From assembly GCA_011503125.2 (NCBI GenBank), contig WWBZ02000011.1, positions 744,001 through 808,000 on the forward strand: a stretch of 64,000 bases of DNA. Direction: 5' to 3'. This DNA is from Botryosphaeria dothidea. Its lineage: Eukaryota; Ascomycota; Dothideomycetes; Botryosphaeriales; Botryosphaeriaceae. The notes under the pieces were generated by a model that was given only the letters and a program-made list of their open reading frames with translations, was not told the DNA's origin and did no database searches. Shown here in pieces: positions 1-11,146 of this stretch (positions within the stretch are counted from its first letter, which is position 1; each line of letters opens with the position of its first letter). A program made the position numbers and the translations under genes.

Positions 1-50
1 TTTTTGTTCATCAGCTAACATATCGACAACGGTGACCTCGAAAAACATAC

Positions 51-755
51 AGGTAGTTGGACCTAGGAAAGGTACTCATGTTAGCGTTCTTCATTTTTTT
101 GCGATTGAAGCAGGATCTTGGAACTTACAGTGACGCCGAGTTCAGGGTGCGTGACGTTCGCTTTCTTTATGAGAATTAGTATTGAGCGTTCGTACTTTGA
201 TGAGAGTGCGTTTACCTTATAGCGAAGGCCCATAGGACGAATAAATCTCTCGAACTTGACGGGTCTGCGGGTAAAGTCGTTGCCGACAAAGGTCGGCTTC
301 GTGATGACTCGTTTCCAAGCCTTCTTATGTGTTTTCTTTCCCGTGGATACGACTTTGAACATCTCCTCTTCGCTGACACCCTTGACTTTTGGAATTGGAA
401 CGGAGAACTTTGCCGCCTTCTCGGACCTCTTATTCTTTATCTGTTGTGACAGCGCCTTTGCGTTGTTCTGATCACTACGGTCGAGGAGGTACTGAGGGAC
501 GGGCGTCTTCGAGGGCTCGGCGCTGTCGGCAGACTTGACGTTCTTCTGTTCCTTTTGGCGGATCTGCTTCTTCATCTGGATCTTCTCCTTCCTCCTCTTC
601 TCAGCAAACTGCTTCGCACGCAGGCCGCGCAGGTTCTGGGCCTTTGCTGAGCTCTCGTGGCCCTCTCTCGCCAGTCTCTTCCTCTTGCGCTCTTCATAGT
701 CGAACCTTCTGCCCTTTTCCTTCCGGAATCGGTCCATGTAATCATGTTGTGGCAT
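51..755 (-). CDS. NSA2: Ribosome biogenesis protein Nsa2, 3'-truncated by the window edge
   Basis: Nsa2 is a nucleolar assembly factor of the pre-60S ribosomal particle. The N-terminus [10 protein letters not shown], the basic [17 protein letters not shown] stretch, [46 protein letters not shown] and [12 protein letters not shown] are all family signatures. The start is the ATG at 755; the in-frame GTG just before it is not needed. Exons on the minus strand are 755..216, 164..129 and 62..51, all joined in phase 0. Intron 1 (51 nt) and intron 2 (66 nt) are GT-AG. Exon 3 is only 12 nt and encodes V-Q-L-P, as expected after GVT in this family. A third GTATGT donor at position 50 runs off the window. 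The visible 196 codons plus the roughly 65 residues that follow this point in yeast Nsa2 give the usual ~261 aa, so nothing looks broken. It is head to head with a mitochondrial ribosomal protein gene. Confidence 0.93.
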
Positions 756-1160
756 CACGGCGGATAGTTGAGCAGCCGCTGAAGGATTTCACGTAGAAAA
801 GTTGACGAAGTTGGAGTTGCGGCGGGGCGGATGGAACAACAGCAGCTGAAGGGTTTCACACGGAATCCGAGAATCGTTCTCAGGACAGTAGACTGTATGT
901 CCAGGAAGATCCGCGCCGGTTGAGTCGAATTGTTGGGTGGCGTGGACTCGGGAGTCGCTGTGATGCTTGCCGGCGGCAAAAAAGTTGAAGTTGCGGCGCG
1001 ACAGACCGGGGTCCAGGGTCTGCAAGCAGGCGGGAAAAAAGTAGGGCCGTAGCCAGATTCTCTGGCACTCCCGCGGCCGTTGATCCAGCACGACTTCCGC
1101 AGAGCGCCAGTCCAGCGCAATTGCCGCCTCGTCCACGCGCCGCAGGCTTCCAGATCCATC
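756..1160. promoter_or_regulatory. Divergent promoter interval NSA2 / bL21m
   Basis: These 405 bp separate the two start codons of NSA2 (-) and the bL21m gene (+) and must hold both 5' UTRs and core promoters. No TATA box or well-defined element is obvious. Several open frames cross it but show no conserved protein features, so they are read as chance. Confidence 0.6.
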
Positions 1161-1907
1161 ATGCTGTCCCGGTCGGTAATACGGCGTTCCGTCCTGGGCG
1201 CCAATTCCCCGTTGCCCTCCGCATGCGCGCGGTCCGTCCGCGCCCGCCCGCTATCCACCGTCTCGCACACCCTCGAGCCGGGCAACGTGCCCGACGAGCT
1301 CATCAGATCCGGCGCCCACGAGACCGCCGAGCCCGCAAGAAGGCCGGCCGACGCCTCATCACCCCGCGCACCCTCCTCCGCCTCGCCACTGCCCCCGCCA
1401 ACCGCCGAAGCGCCCTCGCAGGCCAACACGCCTCTCGCCGACTCTGTCCGCGAGCTGCTGCCGCTGCTGCAGGCGCAGAAGCCGCACTACATCACCGCCC
1501 ACGTCCACGCGAAGCCGTACCTCCTCACCGCCGGCGACACGCTGCGCCTGCCGTTCCTCATGCACGACGTCAAGCCCGGCGACGTGCTCCGCCTCAACCG
1601 CGCCTCCATCCTCGGAAGCAGGGACTTCACGCTCCGCGCGCCGGCGCCGATGAAGGGGACGAGGGAGCGCCCCGGGACTATCATGCAGTACTTGGACGAC
1701 AGGTTGTTTGTGTGCAGGGCGACCGTAGTGGGCGTGGAGAGCGAGCCGATGCGGGTGAAGGAGAAGACGAAGAGGAGGAATAGGCACACTAAGCATGTGA
1801 AGAGCAAGCATCGGTATACTGTGTTGAGGATTACGGAGTTGACGGTTAAGACGCCGGAGGAGATCGAGGCGGAGAACGCGAAAGCCAAGAGCGCAATTGT
1901 GGCGTAA
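1161..1907 (+). CDS. MRPL49: Mitochondrial large-subunit ribosomal protein bL21m
   Basis: This is a 248-aa homologue of bacterial L21, a structural protein of the mitochondrial large ribosomal subunit. The first ~120 residues are Arg/Ser/Ala/Pro-rich and begin MLSRSVIRRSVL, typical of a mitochondrial presequence plus linker. The L21 core follows: HYITAHVHAKPYLLTAGDTL, then DVKPGDVLRLNRASILGSRD, then DRLFVCRATVVGVESEPMRV. A basic KTKRRNRHTKHVKSKHR stretch and the terminal strand YTVLRITELTV match the end of the family. The open frame extends 27 codons upstream to an ATG at 1080, but ATG 1161 starts the arginine-rich presequence and is preferred. It is intronless. It is divergent from NSA2, so two ribosome-related genes may share a promoter. 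Confidence 0.9.
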   Translation: MLSRSVIRRSVLGANSPLPSACARSVRARPLSTVSHTLEPGNVPDELIRSGAHETAEPARRPADASSPRAPSSASPLPPPTAEAPSQANTPLADSVRELLPLLQAQKPHYITAHVHAKPYLLTAGDTLRLPFLMHDVKPGDVLRLNRASILGSRDFTLRAPAPMKGTRERPGTIMQYLDDRLFVCRATVVGVESEPMRVKEKTKRRNRHTKHVKSKHRYTVLRITELTVKTPEEIEAENAKAKSAIVA

Positions 1908-2837
1908 GTCGAGCATGGGAGACTCGGGTTGCATTGAGAAGCTGCGACTATGGAGACATGCAGTGTGTACGCTGCAACTAAAGACTTGATCTAGATGAGT
2001 ATGAAAACTCGTATGATCTGAAGCAGTTACTCATACTGGTGGATAGTGGGAAGGGATGGGCTTGCGGTCAAGAGAACTTGGGAGTAAGGTCAATTATTGT
2101 ATGATAAATCGAAACAGCAGCACCTGGATGGGAAAGAAGATCCAGATCATTGCTTGACTGTTTTTAAAAAGAGTACGAGCTTCGATGTTTTCACACCACT
2201 TACTGGCGCCCTTCCACATGCGTTGATCTTACTTTGCAGTGACTGGTTGCAGTAGAAGCTAATTGAAATCAATCACATGTAAAATGTTTCAAAATAGGGT
2301 GTCACACTGTAAGTGATCTCATAGGTTTGTATGACGACACTAACGTGCAGCTCTGTGGTTGATAGGTACATACATGCATAGCTTGGCCAGATTCCTGAAC
2401 ATTATCGTCAAGAGAGCTTATCTTCTCGAGAGGATTTCTGTGGTTGACAATACTCTCCAATAGTAGCATACGACAATACGCGTTGACGTAAAGAAAATAT
2501 CTCATCAGTCCACCATAGGTCCATCTCTAAACATGCACTGTTCTCTAAAAGCAATTTTGGCAGCCTTGCACATGCACCATTCAGCCAGCCACAAAACATT
2601 CTTCAACCATCACTTGCGGGGTTGGCTTAGGAATCTTCTGCTGTTGCTGACATGGCGGATCTCTGAGTTATGGGCTGCGTTCTCGCCCACCAGCCTTCCC
2701 CACCAAGTTGGAAGACTCTGACTGTTGTAACGCAAAAGAATTTTTATATCATCTCAAATATTCGGAACCTTTAACAGTGGTGTCTATCAACCACCCCCCA
2801 GCCAGCTTCGCTTCCCCCAAATAGGTCATTAGGAAAA
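1908..2837. other. Intergenic: bL21m 3' UTR and promoter of the membrane-protein gene
   Basis: This is a 930-bp, comparatively AT-rich spacer between two genes in the same direction. It should contain the 3' end of the ribosomal protein transcript and the promoter and leader of the next gene. No RNA gene, repeat or convincing open frame is seen. Confidence 0.55.
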
Positions 2838-4948
2838 ATGACAAGGTAACTCCTCAAGCTATCGAATATTGTGTCATTAACTCAGTAACCTACAGATTCC
2901 TCAATTTCCCGCGCCAGCAGTCCCTCTCCAGGGCCGCAACGGCCTTGTCATTCACGTTCCTACGAAACCTCAGGCTTCTCGCGTTCGTGCCTGTCATCCC
3001 GTTCCTATCTTCGCCGAAAAACGAGACCAAGAAGGTTGTCATAAACCGAAACTCGGCCAAGGCTTTCGTCCAGTTGGCCGTAAATGTTCTCCCTTGGGCT
3101 GCATGTCTCACACTGGTTATTCTCAACCTTAAAGGCATATATGCGGGGCCACATATTTCGACGACATCCCTCCAGTTTCTCGCCAAGTTGATTAAACTGC
3201 TCGCGCAAGCGTCAATTTGCCAAATCGCCTTCACGTATCTCCGTTCACTCTATATTGCGGATGATCCAGTCCCTTTCGGTGCTCTCTTTGCTGGCCTACA
3301 AATCACGACTCTCAGTTATCTCTGGTCCTTGGAGTTCCTCGGATCTGTCACATCAAACTCTTTGCACACAAGCCGGAAAACATTGTTCGCAGGATTTGTC
3401 GTTTTCAACATCCTGTTGACGGCCGCCATCGGTGCTTCCATAGCGGTTTGTTTGATTCCCAAACACCTATTCTTCTCGGTAGCGACCGCATCCGTCTGGT
3501 CCAACTTGACCGAGCAAGATTTGTTCCCAGCTCAATTGACTGGCGAGCATATCGGTTGTCTCACAAATACATCACTTGGTCCATGTTCCTACAGCGCCCT
3601 ATCAGCATTTACCGAAGTGGTTCGTCGACGTGATCCTGCCCCGCTACCAGACATAAATCATGCTGTTTCCATCACTGCAGATCTCGGCTACATTGGTCCC
3701 GATAAAGGTCAACCGTCGAGCCCTTTCTATCCGGCTTTCGATCCTCTCCAACCGTTTATACCACCTGCCACAACACCTGCTGTCGGCTCTTTGATCGCTG
3801 CTGGTCCTATTCTACAGTTTTGGAGGCTGGGAAATCTAGTGTGGGAAGCATGGGAGGCTGGAGAATTTGAAATCTCTTACACAGGCAAACAACCCTTGGC
3901 TGTAGCAACTTGCACTCCGATAGGCTGGCCAATTTCAGATACCACAATCACTTTCCCGGATGGCTTCAACAACAGCATGTCAAAAATAACAATCGACGTG
4001 TCTGAGATACAGAACTACCAAGATCACAGCGATTCCTGGAGGCTCTTATGGATCGACTCGCCCGAAAGTCTACCGAACATATCATTGAATGCAGTTGTTT
4101 TCCCTCCGACAGACCGAATCGGCCAACCATATTCCATTCCATTTGATAATACTGGCCCTATTCTTACTGACCTAGTGCATCGAAACATCTCTGTCGATGG
4201 TTGTTCAATCATGGCAGGTTGGGCAACGGGTCTCGTAAAAATATCTTTTCTCGGGGAAGCGAGAAATAACATAACATCTCTACCCGAGAAAAGAGTGAAG
4301 ATCTCTAAAGACTGGGCAATTTCGCTATTGCAGGGCTGGCCAGATAGAGGGCGGAACGCAACCCCACTTGATATGGTGTTATCGGATGTGTTTTACACAA
4401 CAGCTTATGGCCTCTACTACGGAGAAGAGACCTGTTTAGCAAGTGTAATTGCCCAGGGAATGTCTCATACCCCTTTCAGGAGTTGGGGAATTGTGGGGGA
4501 ACCAAAGGTTGTTCCCTCTGATTCGTATGAATCAAAGGAGCCAAAGGGTGATGTATACGGTGCTGGCTCAAGTCCGGAACGCAAACATCATTTGAACTTC
4601 GAGATTAGGCCGGAAGGCTTCGCCTACCATACGAAAGGCTTTGCTTCCATCGTCTCTCTCGCAATGTTGATTCTATATTGCGCGTATGTACTGATCTTCG
4701 CTCTTATGATCACCGCTAGACCGCAAACTTCGAGTGCGTGGGATTCAATCGCCGAAATGACCGCCCTGGGGATTATTTCAAGGAGCACAGAAAGTTTGAG
4801 GAACACCAGCGGCGGTATTGAGTCAATGGAAACATTCCGGAAGATGGTCAGCATACGGTCAGTTGGAGGTGATCATTTGGAAATTGTTTTCGAGGAGGAT
4901 AGCCGGATGATGGACACAGAGCCTTTTGAACAAGACAGGGAATATTGA
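2838..4948 (+). CDS. Fungal multi-pass membrane protein of unknown function
   Basis: I do not recognise a named family. The long frame 2896..4948 has no usable N-terminal ATG. A GT-AG intron at 2846..2895 joins it in frame to an 8-nt first coding exon 2838..2845 (M-T-R), giving 686 aa. Hydrophobic segments lie near residues 60-81, 130-151 and 166-190, with a less hydrophobic helix near 95-116. A ~390-residue polar region follows with several N-x-S/T sequons (NNSMS, NISL, NNITS), then a last helix near 585-607. The ~80-residue tail is predicted cytosolic. This suggests a surface or endomembrane protein with a large glycosylated lumenal domain. The tail motif WDSIAEMTALG resembles tails of lineage-specific fungal membrane proteins I have seen, but I assign no function. 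Confidence 0.7.
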
Positions 4949-7900
4949 ATGCTTCAGAGGAGCCTTTCGATCGTGGACGACGCTCTTTGACCGCAACGAA
5001 TCTCTTTTTCCCGGGCCAAGCAACATATTGTGCGAGGAAGGAAAGTGAAGCTCGAGCGCATGATTCATTAGACGCAGTAGTCACGCAGATTGTAACAAGC
5101 GGATAATGGACAGATTGATACAGTCATTTCCTTCTAGCGGTCTTTCCCATCCCGTCCGTGAAGAATATCCATTTTCCCGGAAGAGAACCTCGGGTGTTGT
5201 CCACCATCGCCCCACTTACCAAGATCCAAGGCAGGAAGTGGGATAGTAACCACCCCTGCGTTGATAGAGAACCCGCTCATGCGCCTCGGCATTGACGCAT
5301 CGCTGAGCCACTTCCAAGTATACGCGCGTCCAGCAGCTGGGTAATGACTCGCAGCCTGCCTCTTCCGTCCTCTTTGGCATCCTCTTGTGTGGCGCATGGA
5401 TCGACGTCGCTACCGAGTTTCCTTACGGCGGGTGATAACAAGGCCCACCTGCATTTCCTTCTGCCGGCCGGCGCCTTAAACGTGGACAAGCATCTTCCCC
5501 GGACCCGAGGCCTTGGAGCGGGACGTATCCGGGAAGCGTCGGCGGCAGACAGACGAGGGATCCGACGGCATGATTTCTTCCTTTCTTCGAGAAGGAGAGC
5601 TCCGGTCTCAGCTTTCACTCGATTGCGCAATATCATTAGGGAACCATTGTAATAACGATCGTGCCGATTGTGCCTTTCCCTGCCCGTCCGCTGCTTTTGC
5701 CCCCCGCTGCATGAACATTGTCATGCTTTTGCATCAAGCAGAGAGCGGGGCCGCTGCACATCACCCGCTGCAATTGCAGCAGGCAAAGCCGAACACAATT
5801 GACTTTTGACTTTCCGCTCCCTTACCTTTCCCTTCTCTTAATTCTCGCACCCATCGACTAAGAACGAAAAGCAGGGACTGTGCATGAAGAAGGTTCGTGC
5901 CAAAGGCGACTGGCCCGTCCTTAAACATATCCTGAGACGCCGACGCCACAGACTAACAGATCCAGGGATCTGGGCGGGCGCTTTCTAGCCACACAACCTT
6001 TTAGCTTATCCTCTTCGATCGCCGCCGGTGCCGACTCCGAACCGAAAATCCCCTTCCTCTTCCTGTCACGCCGGGAACCTTTTTTCAACGGCAGATGCAC
6101 CATGCGGAATAGGCCGCTGTCAGACAGACACGCTAAAAGGAGCACAGGCACAACGCCATCCGCAGTAAGGAACAAAAAAAAAAGACCAAGCGGTGGGTTC
6201 TTTATCTCATCACGCGGATAAAAGATCTCTCTTCCTTCGACAGGGGATGCATGGCTATCCGCCCTTCCTTTTTGTTACCCCATCCGGACCTTTAGCACCG
6301 CCGAGCGGCAGCCGAGAGAGGCAAGGCTCGAGGCGCAAGATGAAAATAAATAAACAGAGATCGACCCTCGGGGTGGTCTTTCTTCCACCCAACGGATTCC
6401 AGAACAAGGGGCCGTACTGGCACAGACCACAGAGGGGTTCGAAGGACAGGATCAACATCCCCGCACAAGCTGGGTTCCAGGGAGTTACGTAACCCAAGGC
6501 GGAATGGAGTGATCGGCGAGCTAAAAGTGACCCCACTGGTTGGGCAGCCAGGTAACAGTCGTTCGAGTGCGAGGGACCGACCGTTCGTCAGTGGCGCTTT
6601 TTTCCCTCACTCTTTCCCATCGTGGTTGTTGTCTTTATTTCCGGGCGACCGTTTTTGGACACTATTCTGACTCACCAGTATGAACGCGCACGGTGTCGAA
6701 GGACAGTGGAGCTCATTTCTATTTTTGAGTTTTGTCGGCCTCGCGCTGAGAGCATTGAAGGCGTGAGCCTTCTGCAAATGGCGCCGCGTCAATTGCCAGC
6801 TGCTGTGCGGCAGAGAAAGTCAGTATTCGGAAGAAGTCAGATGAGTGGTCTTGTTGTTTCTGTTTTGCCCGGATTGGCAGGGCGGATCGTCTCCCGGGGT
6901 GTCCCTGATCAAGTGACGTTCTGGCCTCGAACGTCATTTCACTTGCCGTCGACTCGTGAACAGACGCTCCGCTACAAGTTTCCGCATAAAAAAACTACGT
7001 GTGGCCGGAGCGCTTGGAAGCAAAAGTGCGATGAATGGTAGTGTCGGATAGTTGCAGAAGGATCAATTGACTCTGAGGGATACTTCAAGGAGACAGAAAT
7101 ATAGTTTGTATCGTGCTCCAGTTGCTGAGACAGAATTTCAGCACAGCAATCGCTATTGGTAGTCGAAAGATCATGCTGACTGTTATGGTTGGGCTTCAGA
7201 TCTACCATATGAAAACTTGCAACTCTTGGGAAGCATTGTGCATGTGCGAAATGGAAACTGTCAGTTTTCTTGTAGATTTGCCTCTCAAGATGAGATTATC
7301 AATTACAAAAATGAAATGCTTTTACTTACCCGTTACGCGATAGATGCTCTGCCGCTGGTGCTCTCAATTGCCCCGGCTCGAGCTCACATGCACCACGCCT
7401 CTTGACTCAAAAACGGCGCCTGCATGCCTCAAAAAAATAGGCAATTTTGTGTGGGAGACACTACATGTGATCATCCGCGTCGACATAGGCTATATCCACC
7501 TCTCTTTAGGCTTCCCGTGAAGCTGATGATGCAGTCCATCCAATGGTGCGCCTTGCTACACTCGCGCAGTCGTAGCGGTCGAGCGCCGCCAGTGTTGACA
7601 GAGCTCTGCGCAAGGCAAAAGACAGCAAATGCAGAGTGACGAAGATGCCGGGCACAAACCAAGGAGTGAGGCACTGTGACTCAGTGCGGGAATCAGATGG
7701 TCAGGAAGCAAAGGGGAGGCTGACGATGGCTGCCGTTGACTGATGTGGGCTACTGGGATGAAAACAGGGCTCAAATGTGAGAAGTGGAGGGAGGCGTGCA
7801 GGCAGAAGGCTTCAAGGATGTTGACGAGGGAGATGTGATAGGAATAGACCATAGCAGGTGTGGTTGTGGCTGCTTCGAATGACGCTGTGCTGCCCATTTC

Positions 7901-9000
7901 TCCAACTTGGCGAGGGTGGATCTGGTCGAGATCAGTGGCTTCGCGGAAGGATGTTCCGGGCGGGCGGTGCGGAGGATCGGTATGCGTGCGATGGTTTCAG
8001 TGTGATTAGGGAGATTCCTGATACGGAGGGTTGTATAGCGGAGGTGTATTACGGTCAGAGTTGAGCTTGGTAATAAGCGGGAGGGTGACTCCGTCGGAAG
8101 AGTGTTGCCCAAGCAGGCTAGCCATACGTCAGAGATTCCAAATGTCGGTGCTACGCGATCGCGGTGCCGGGCGAGTGCGCAATTCCTTGGTTCTGCGATA
8201 TATTGCGGACGTAGCGGAGAGCCCTGGTGTCATGTCACTCTGTCGGATGCTGATTCAGGGTCTTCGTTGCCTGTCAGACGCGCAATTCCCGAGGATACGG
8301 CGCTTCCGTTCTCTGGCAACTGCGCGCGGGGTCCAAGGCACGGGATGGCCGGAGACATCGCAATCTTGGCTGGTGTTGGCAAAACGTCAGAAAACGAGAA
8401 GGCGCGGATTTCAGAACAGCAGCGGTAACGACGCCTGAAAATCCGAATAGGGGCCAGCAAGGCGTCCAGTGGCAGAGGGAAAAGAAAAAGAAAGTTCGGA
8501 GGTTTTGGGCGAAGGGTGAGACAGACCGCCCAGGGCAGATCCGCTTTCGGCAAGTCTCCGGAAGGGGCATGAATTCATGCGGTGGCACAGAGGAACATGG
8601 CGGCGGGAGTCGTGGTGTTTGCGAGCATCCCCGCGTGTGCGACGCTTCGAGACTGATTGCTTGCCAATGCTGCCACAAGGCTGCAGCACCTTCCTATCAG
8701 ACGCACGCGATGCCAGGCCAGCGGCGCCGTCGACATCACATGGGCTCAGCCAAGGGGTAGCCCGAGTCGACCTTGCACCGCGTCCTGAGCTCTTGATATT
8801 GCACCCTCCGAAATACGAAGGCAGCGACGGCCAAGAATAGCGGACGGCGGCAGTGGTGGTGAGCTGAAACGACGGAGAGGGCCCGGGAGTGCAGAATCTG
8901 GTGCTACGGAAGACGCCGCCTGCCAGGCGCTTCCGGGACGATGACAAGCATGATCTTCCCGCCGCGGGCTGCTGGCCGCCGCTGGCGACGCGATGCGATG

Positions 9001-9022
9001 TGCTGCGCTGCGCTGCGCTGCA
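9001..9022. repeat. GCTGC simple repeat
   Basis: This is a short tandem of the pentamer GCTGC/TGCGC in the GC-rich tract upstream of the bZIP gene. Nothing suggests a specific role. Confidence 0.7.
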
Positions 9023-10388
9023 CGTGATGGGGATGGGGACGGGCGTGCGTGAGCTGACGCGGAGTTGGGATCAGGATGGGAAATGCACAAGAATCGCATG
9101 AATGCAGCCTCGATCGTTGGGCGTCAATTGCTTAAGACTGGCCAGGGAGCTGTCGCCCTGCGCTTTTTGCGGCTTGATGTCAGCGCTCAGCTCCATCCAG
9201 CTCCAGCTCCAGCGCCGTCACGCGAGGCCCAGCACGGCACGCCGATGCAGGCGGCCAGCAGCAGCAACAGCAGGAGCAGCCAGGGCGAGAGCAGGTACGG
9301 TACCGAGCCGCCGTTTTTGGCAGCCACAGAAAGCCGCTGCCACTCGTCCGACACCATCCTGCAGCCCCCGGCCTCTACGCCGGACGCGCAGTTACACCGC
9401 AGCCCTCTCAGCAACTAGGAACGCGAGCCTGCCATCCGGCCTCGCATTCTGCAACTCTTGCCGCCGCACCCTGTCTGTCCACAACGCTCCAGACTCGCCC
9501 GCCGCGCCACACCTCTCGTCCGCCTCCGAAGCAGCGCCCCATCGCGAGAGCTTCAAGAAAGGGCCGCTGAAGCTTCGTGCTTCGTGAGCTTGCGCTGTGC
9601 TCGCCTGCGCGACTGTGCTCCCGCCGATGATGTCACGGCGACTGTGCGAAGGTTGCGAAGGCAGCCTGAGGCCTTCTAGAAGGCCGCTAGAAGTCCTGTC
9701 GAATCTCCTGGCTGGCATGGACCAGCTCTGTTTAATCTCCCGCGCGATGGTGGCTCGTTGGGCTGACGGCACCGGCGGAACGTTGAAGACTAGGAGACGT
9801 TGGACCGGTCCTGCCTAGCCATGAAACGGGCCTGTGTTTACACACGATTATAGCGGCTTGTAGCACGGGCTGGAAGGGCTGTGTATACGCAACTCTCGGA
9901 GCAGCCCCGGCCGTCTGCGCTCACTCGTCGAATGGGCGTCTTTAGCGTGAGCACCGGGGTGTCAGACTGCAAGAGTTGGATTCAAAGTTGGACGGATGAC
10001 ATGCCCGCCAATCTCCCTCGACGAGCCTGCTGAGGGAACACCCTGGAGACGGCCCCCGATGGTGCCTCGTGCTGCCCCGGCCGCCCTCCTCAACGTCCTC
10101 AACACCCGCCGACTGACTCTGAGCATCGCGATCGGTCCTGGCCGGCGGCGTGCGGTGAAGAATGCCTAAGGCACTAGCTGCAGTCTCCGGGCGAGCGAGG
10201 CTGGAATAAGGCCAGGAAAGCGGACGGGCCGCCCGCTGCTGCAGCGCGAGGGTGTGACGGGAAGGGAGTGTACCAAACTCTAGGGGCTTGGTCACACTGC
10301 CGACGTGTGAGTGGACGCCGGCTATCTCGCGGGCATCGGCAGGCTGGGGCGCGCAGTCAGCAGCGGCAGGCAAGGTCGCGGCAAGAGA

Positions 10389-10435
10389 GGCAAGGCAGCG
10401 CAAGGCAAGGCAAGGCAGCGCAGGCCCGGGCAGGC
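10389..10435. repeat. GGCAAGGCAGCGC-type degenerate tandem repeat
   Basis: These are imperfect head-to-tail copies of CAAGGCA mixed with GCGC units, purine-rich on the plus strand, in the region upstream of the bZIP gene. Confidence 0.65.
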
Positions 10436-11146
10436 ACGCAGCGCGCGGTGCTGTTGCGGGCGGCAGCACCGGCGCGACGAAGATGGCTCGGAAGGCCTTG
10501 GTGATGTCTGCTCGCTCGACCGCGGTGCGGACACTGCGCGACATCCACAACGTCCAGCATCGTGCTGGGGGGCCAGAGCCCTCTGGCGTCTCGGCGAGCC
10601 GGGGGCATCGGGCGCTTGGATTCTCTGGTCAGGATGGGCCGAGAGGTGCGCACGGGGGGCCACTCAGTGCTTGGAGCGCTTTGGCGGTCCTGCACTGCTA
10701 CCTGAAGCGAATGATCAGTCTAGCTTCAAGGCATCGAATGACAGCGCCCGCGGCTTGTTTCGCGTGCATCCCAGTCGCGGGCAGGCCTCCCCCACCCCTC
10801 ACGCTCGTGAGTCGCATCCCGGCTGAATGAAAGCTTGGGGCGCCGCGATAACCAGAGCGCTGCCCGCGCAGTACATTACGGCTCCGCCAGCCCACGCCGT
10901 CCCCTCCCGCTTTTGCACACAGACACAACCATCATCGCTGCTCTTCCTGCTGGCCCGGATCTTGCCCGAGCACAGCCAAACGCCGCGCGTTTCCTCTCCA
11001 AATCTCGACAAGCACACGATCCGCATCCAAGCGTGCGCTTGCCCAGCCCGTCCGCCCGTCTAGCTCCATTTCCCGATCGGGCGCGCTTCACCGCTTCTCA
11101 GATCTGCAGTCACACCGACTGTACAAGTACTGCCCGCGCTCCACCC

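Larger units (their letters stand above)
4949..11146. other. 6.2-kb gene-poor tract upstream of the bZIP gene
   Basis: No open frame here has recognisable domains, a convincing start or splice continuity. The longest frames (for example 8411..8947 minus and 9942..10550 minus) are low-complexity and overlap equally long frames on the other strand. From ~8.4 kb on the tract is GC-rich with simple repeats: GCTGC units at 9001-9022 and AAGGCA/GCGC units near 10389-10435. The last few hundred bases before 11147 are pyrimidine-rich, as expected of a fungal promoter and 5' leader. No transposase, terminal repeat or tRNA signature was seen. Confidence 0.5.

Noticed and set aside
7556..8947. Overlapping minus-strand frames of 107-178 codons in the upstream tract
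   Set aside because: Some codons look gene-like, but no start, splice pattern or similarity could be established, and plus-strand frames of the same length overlap them.
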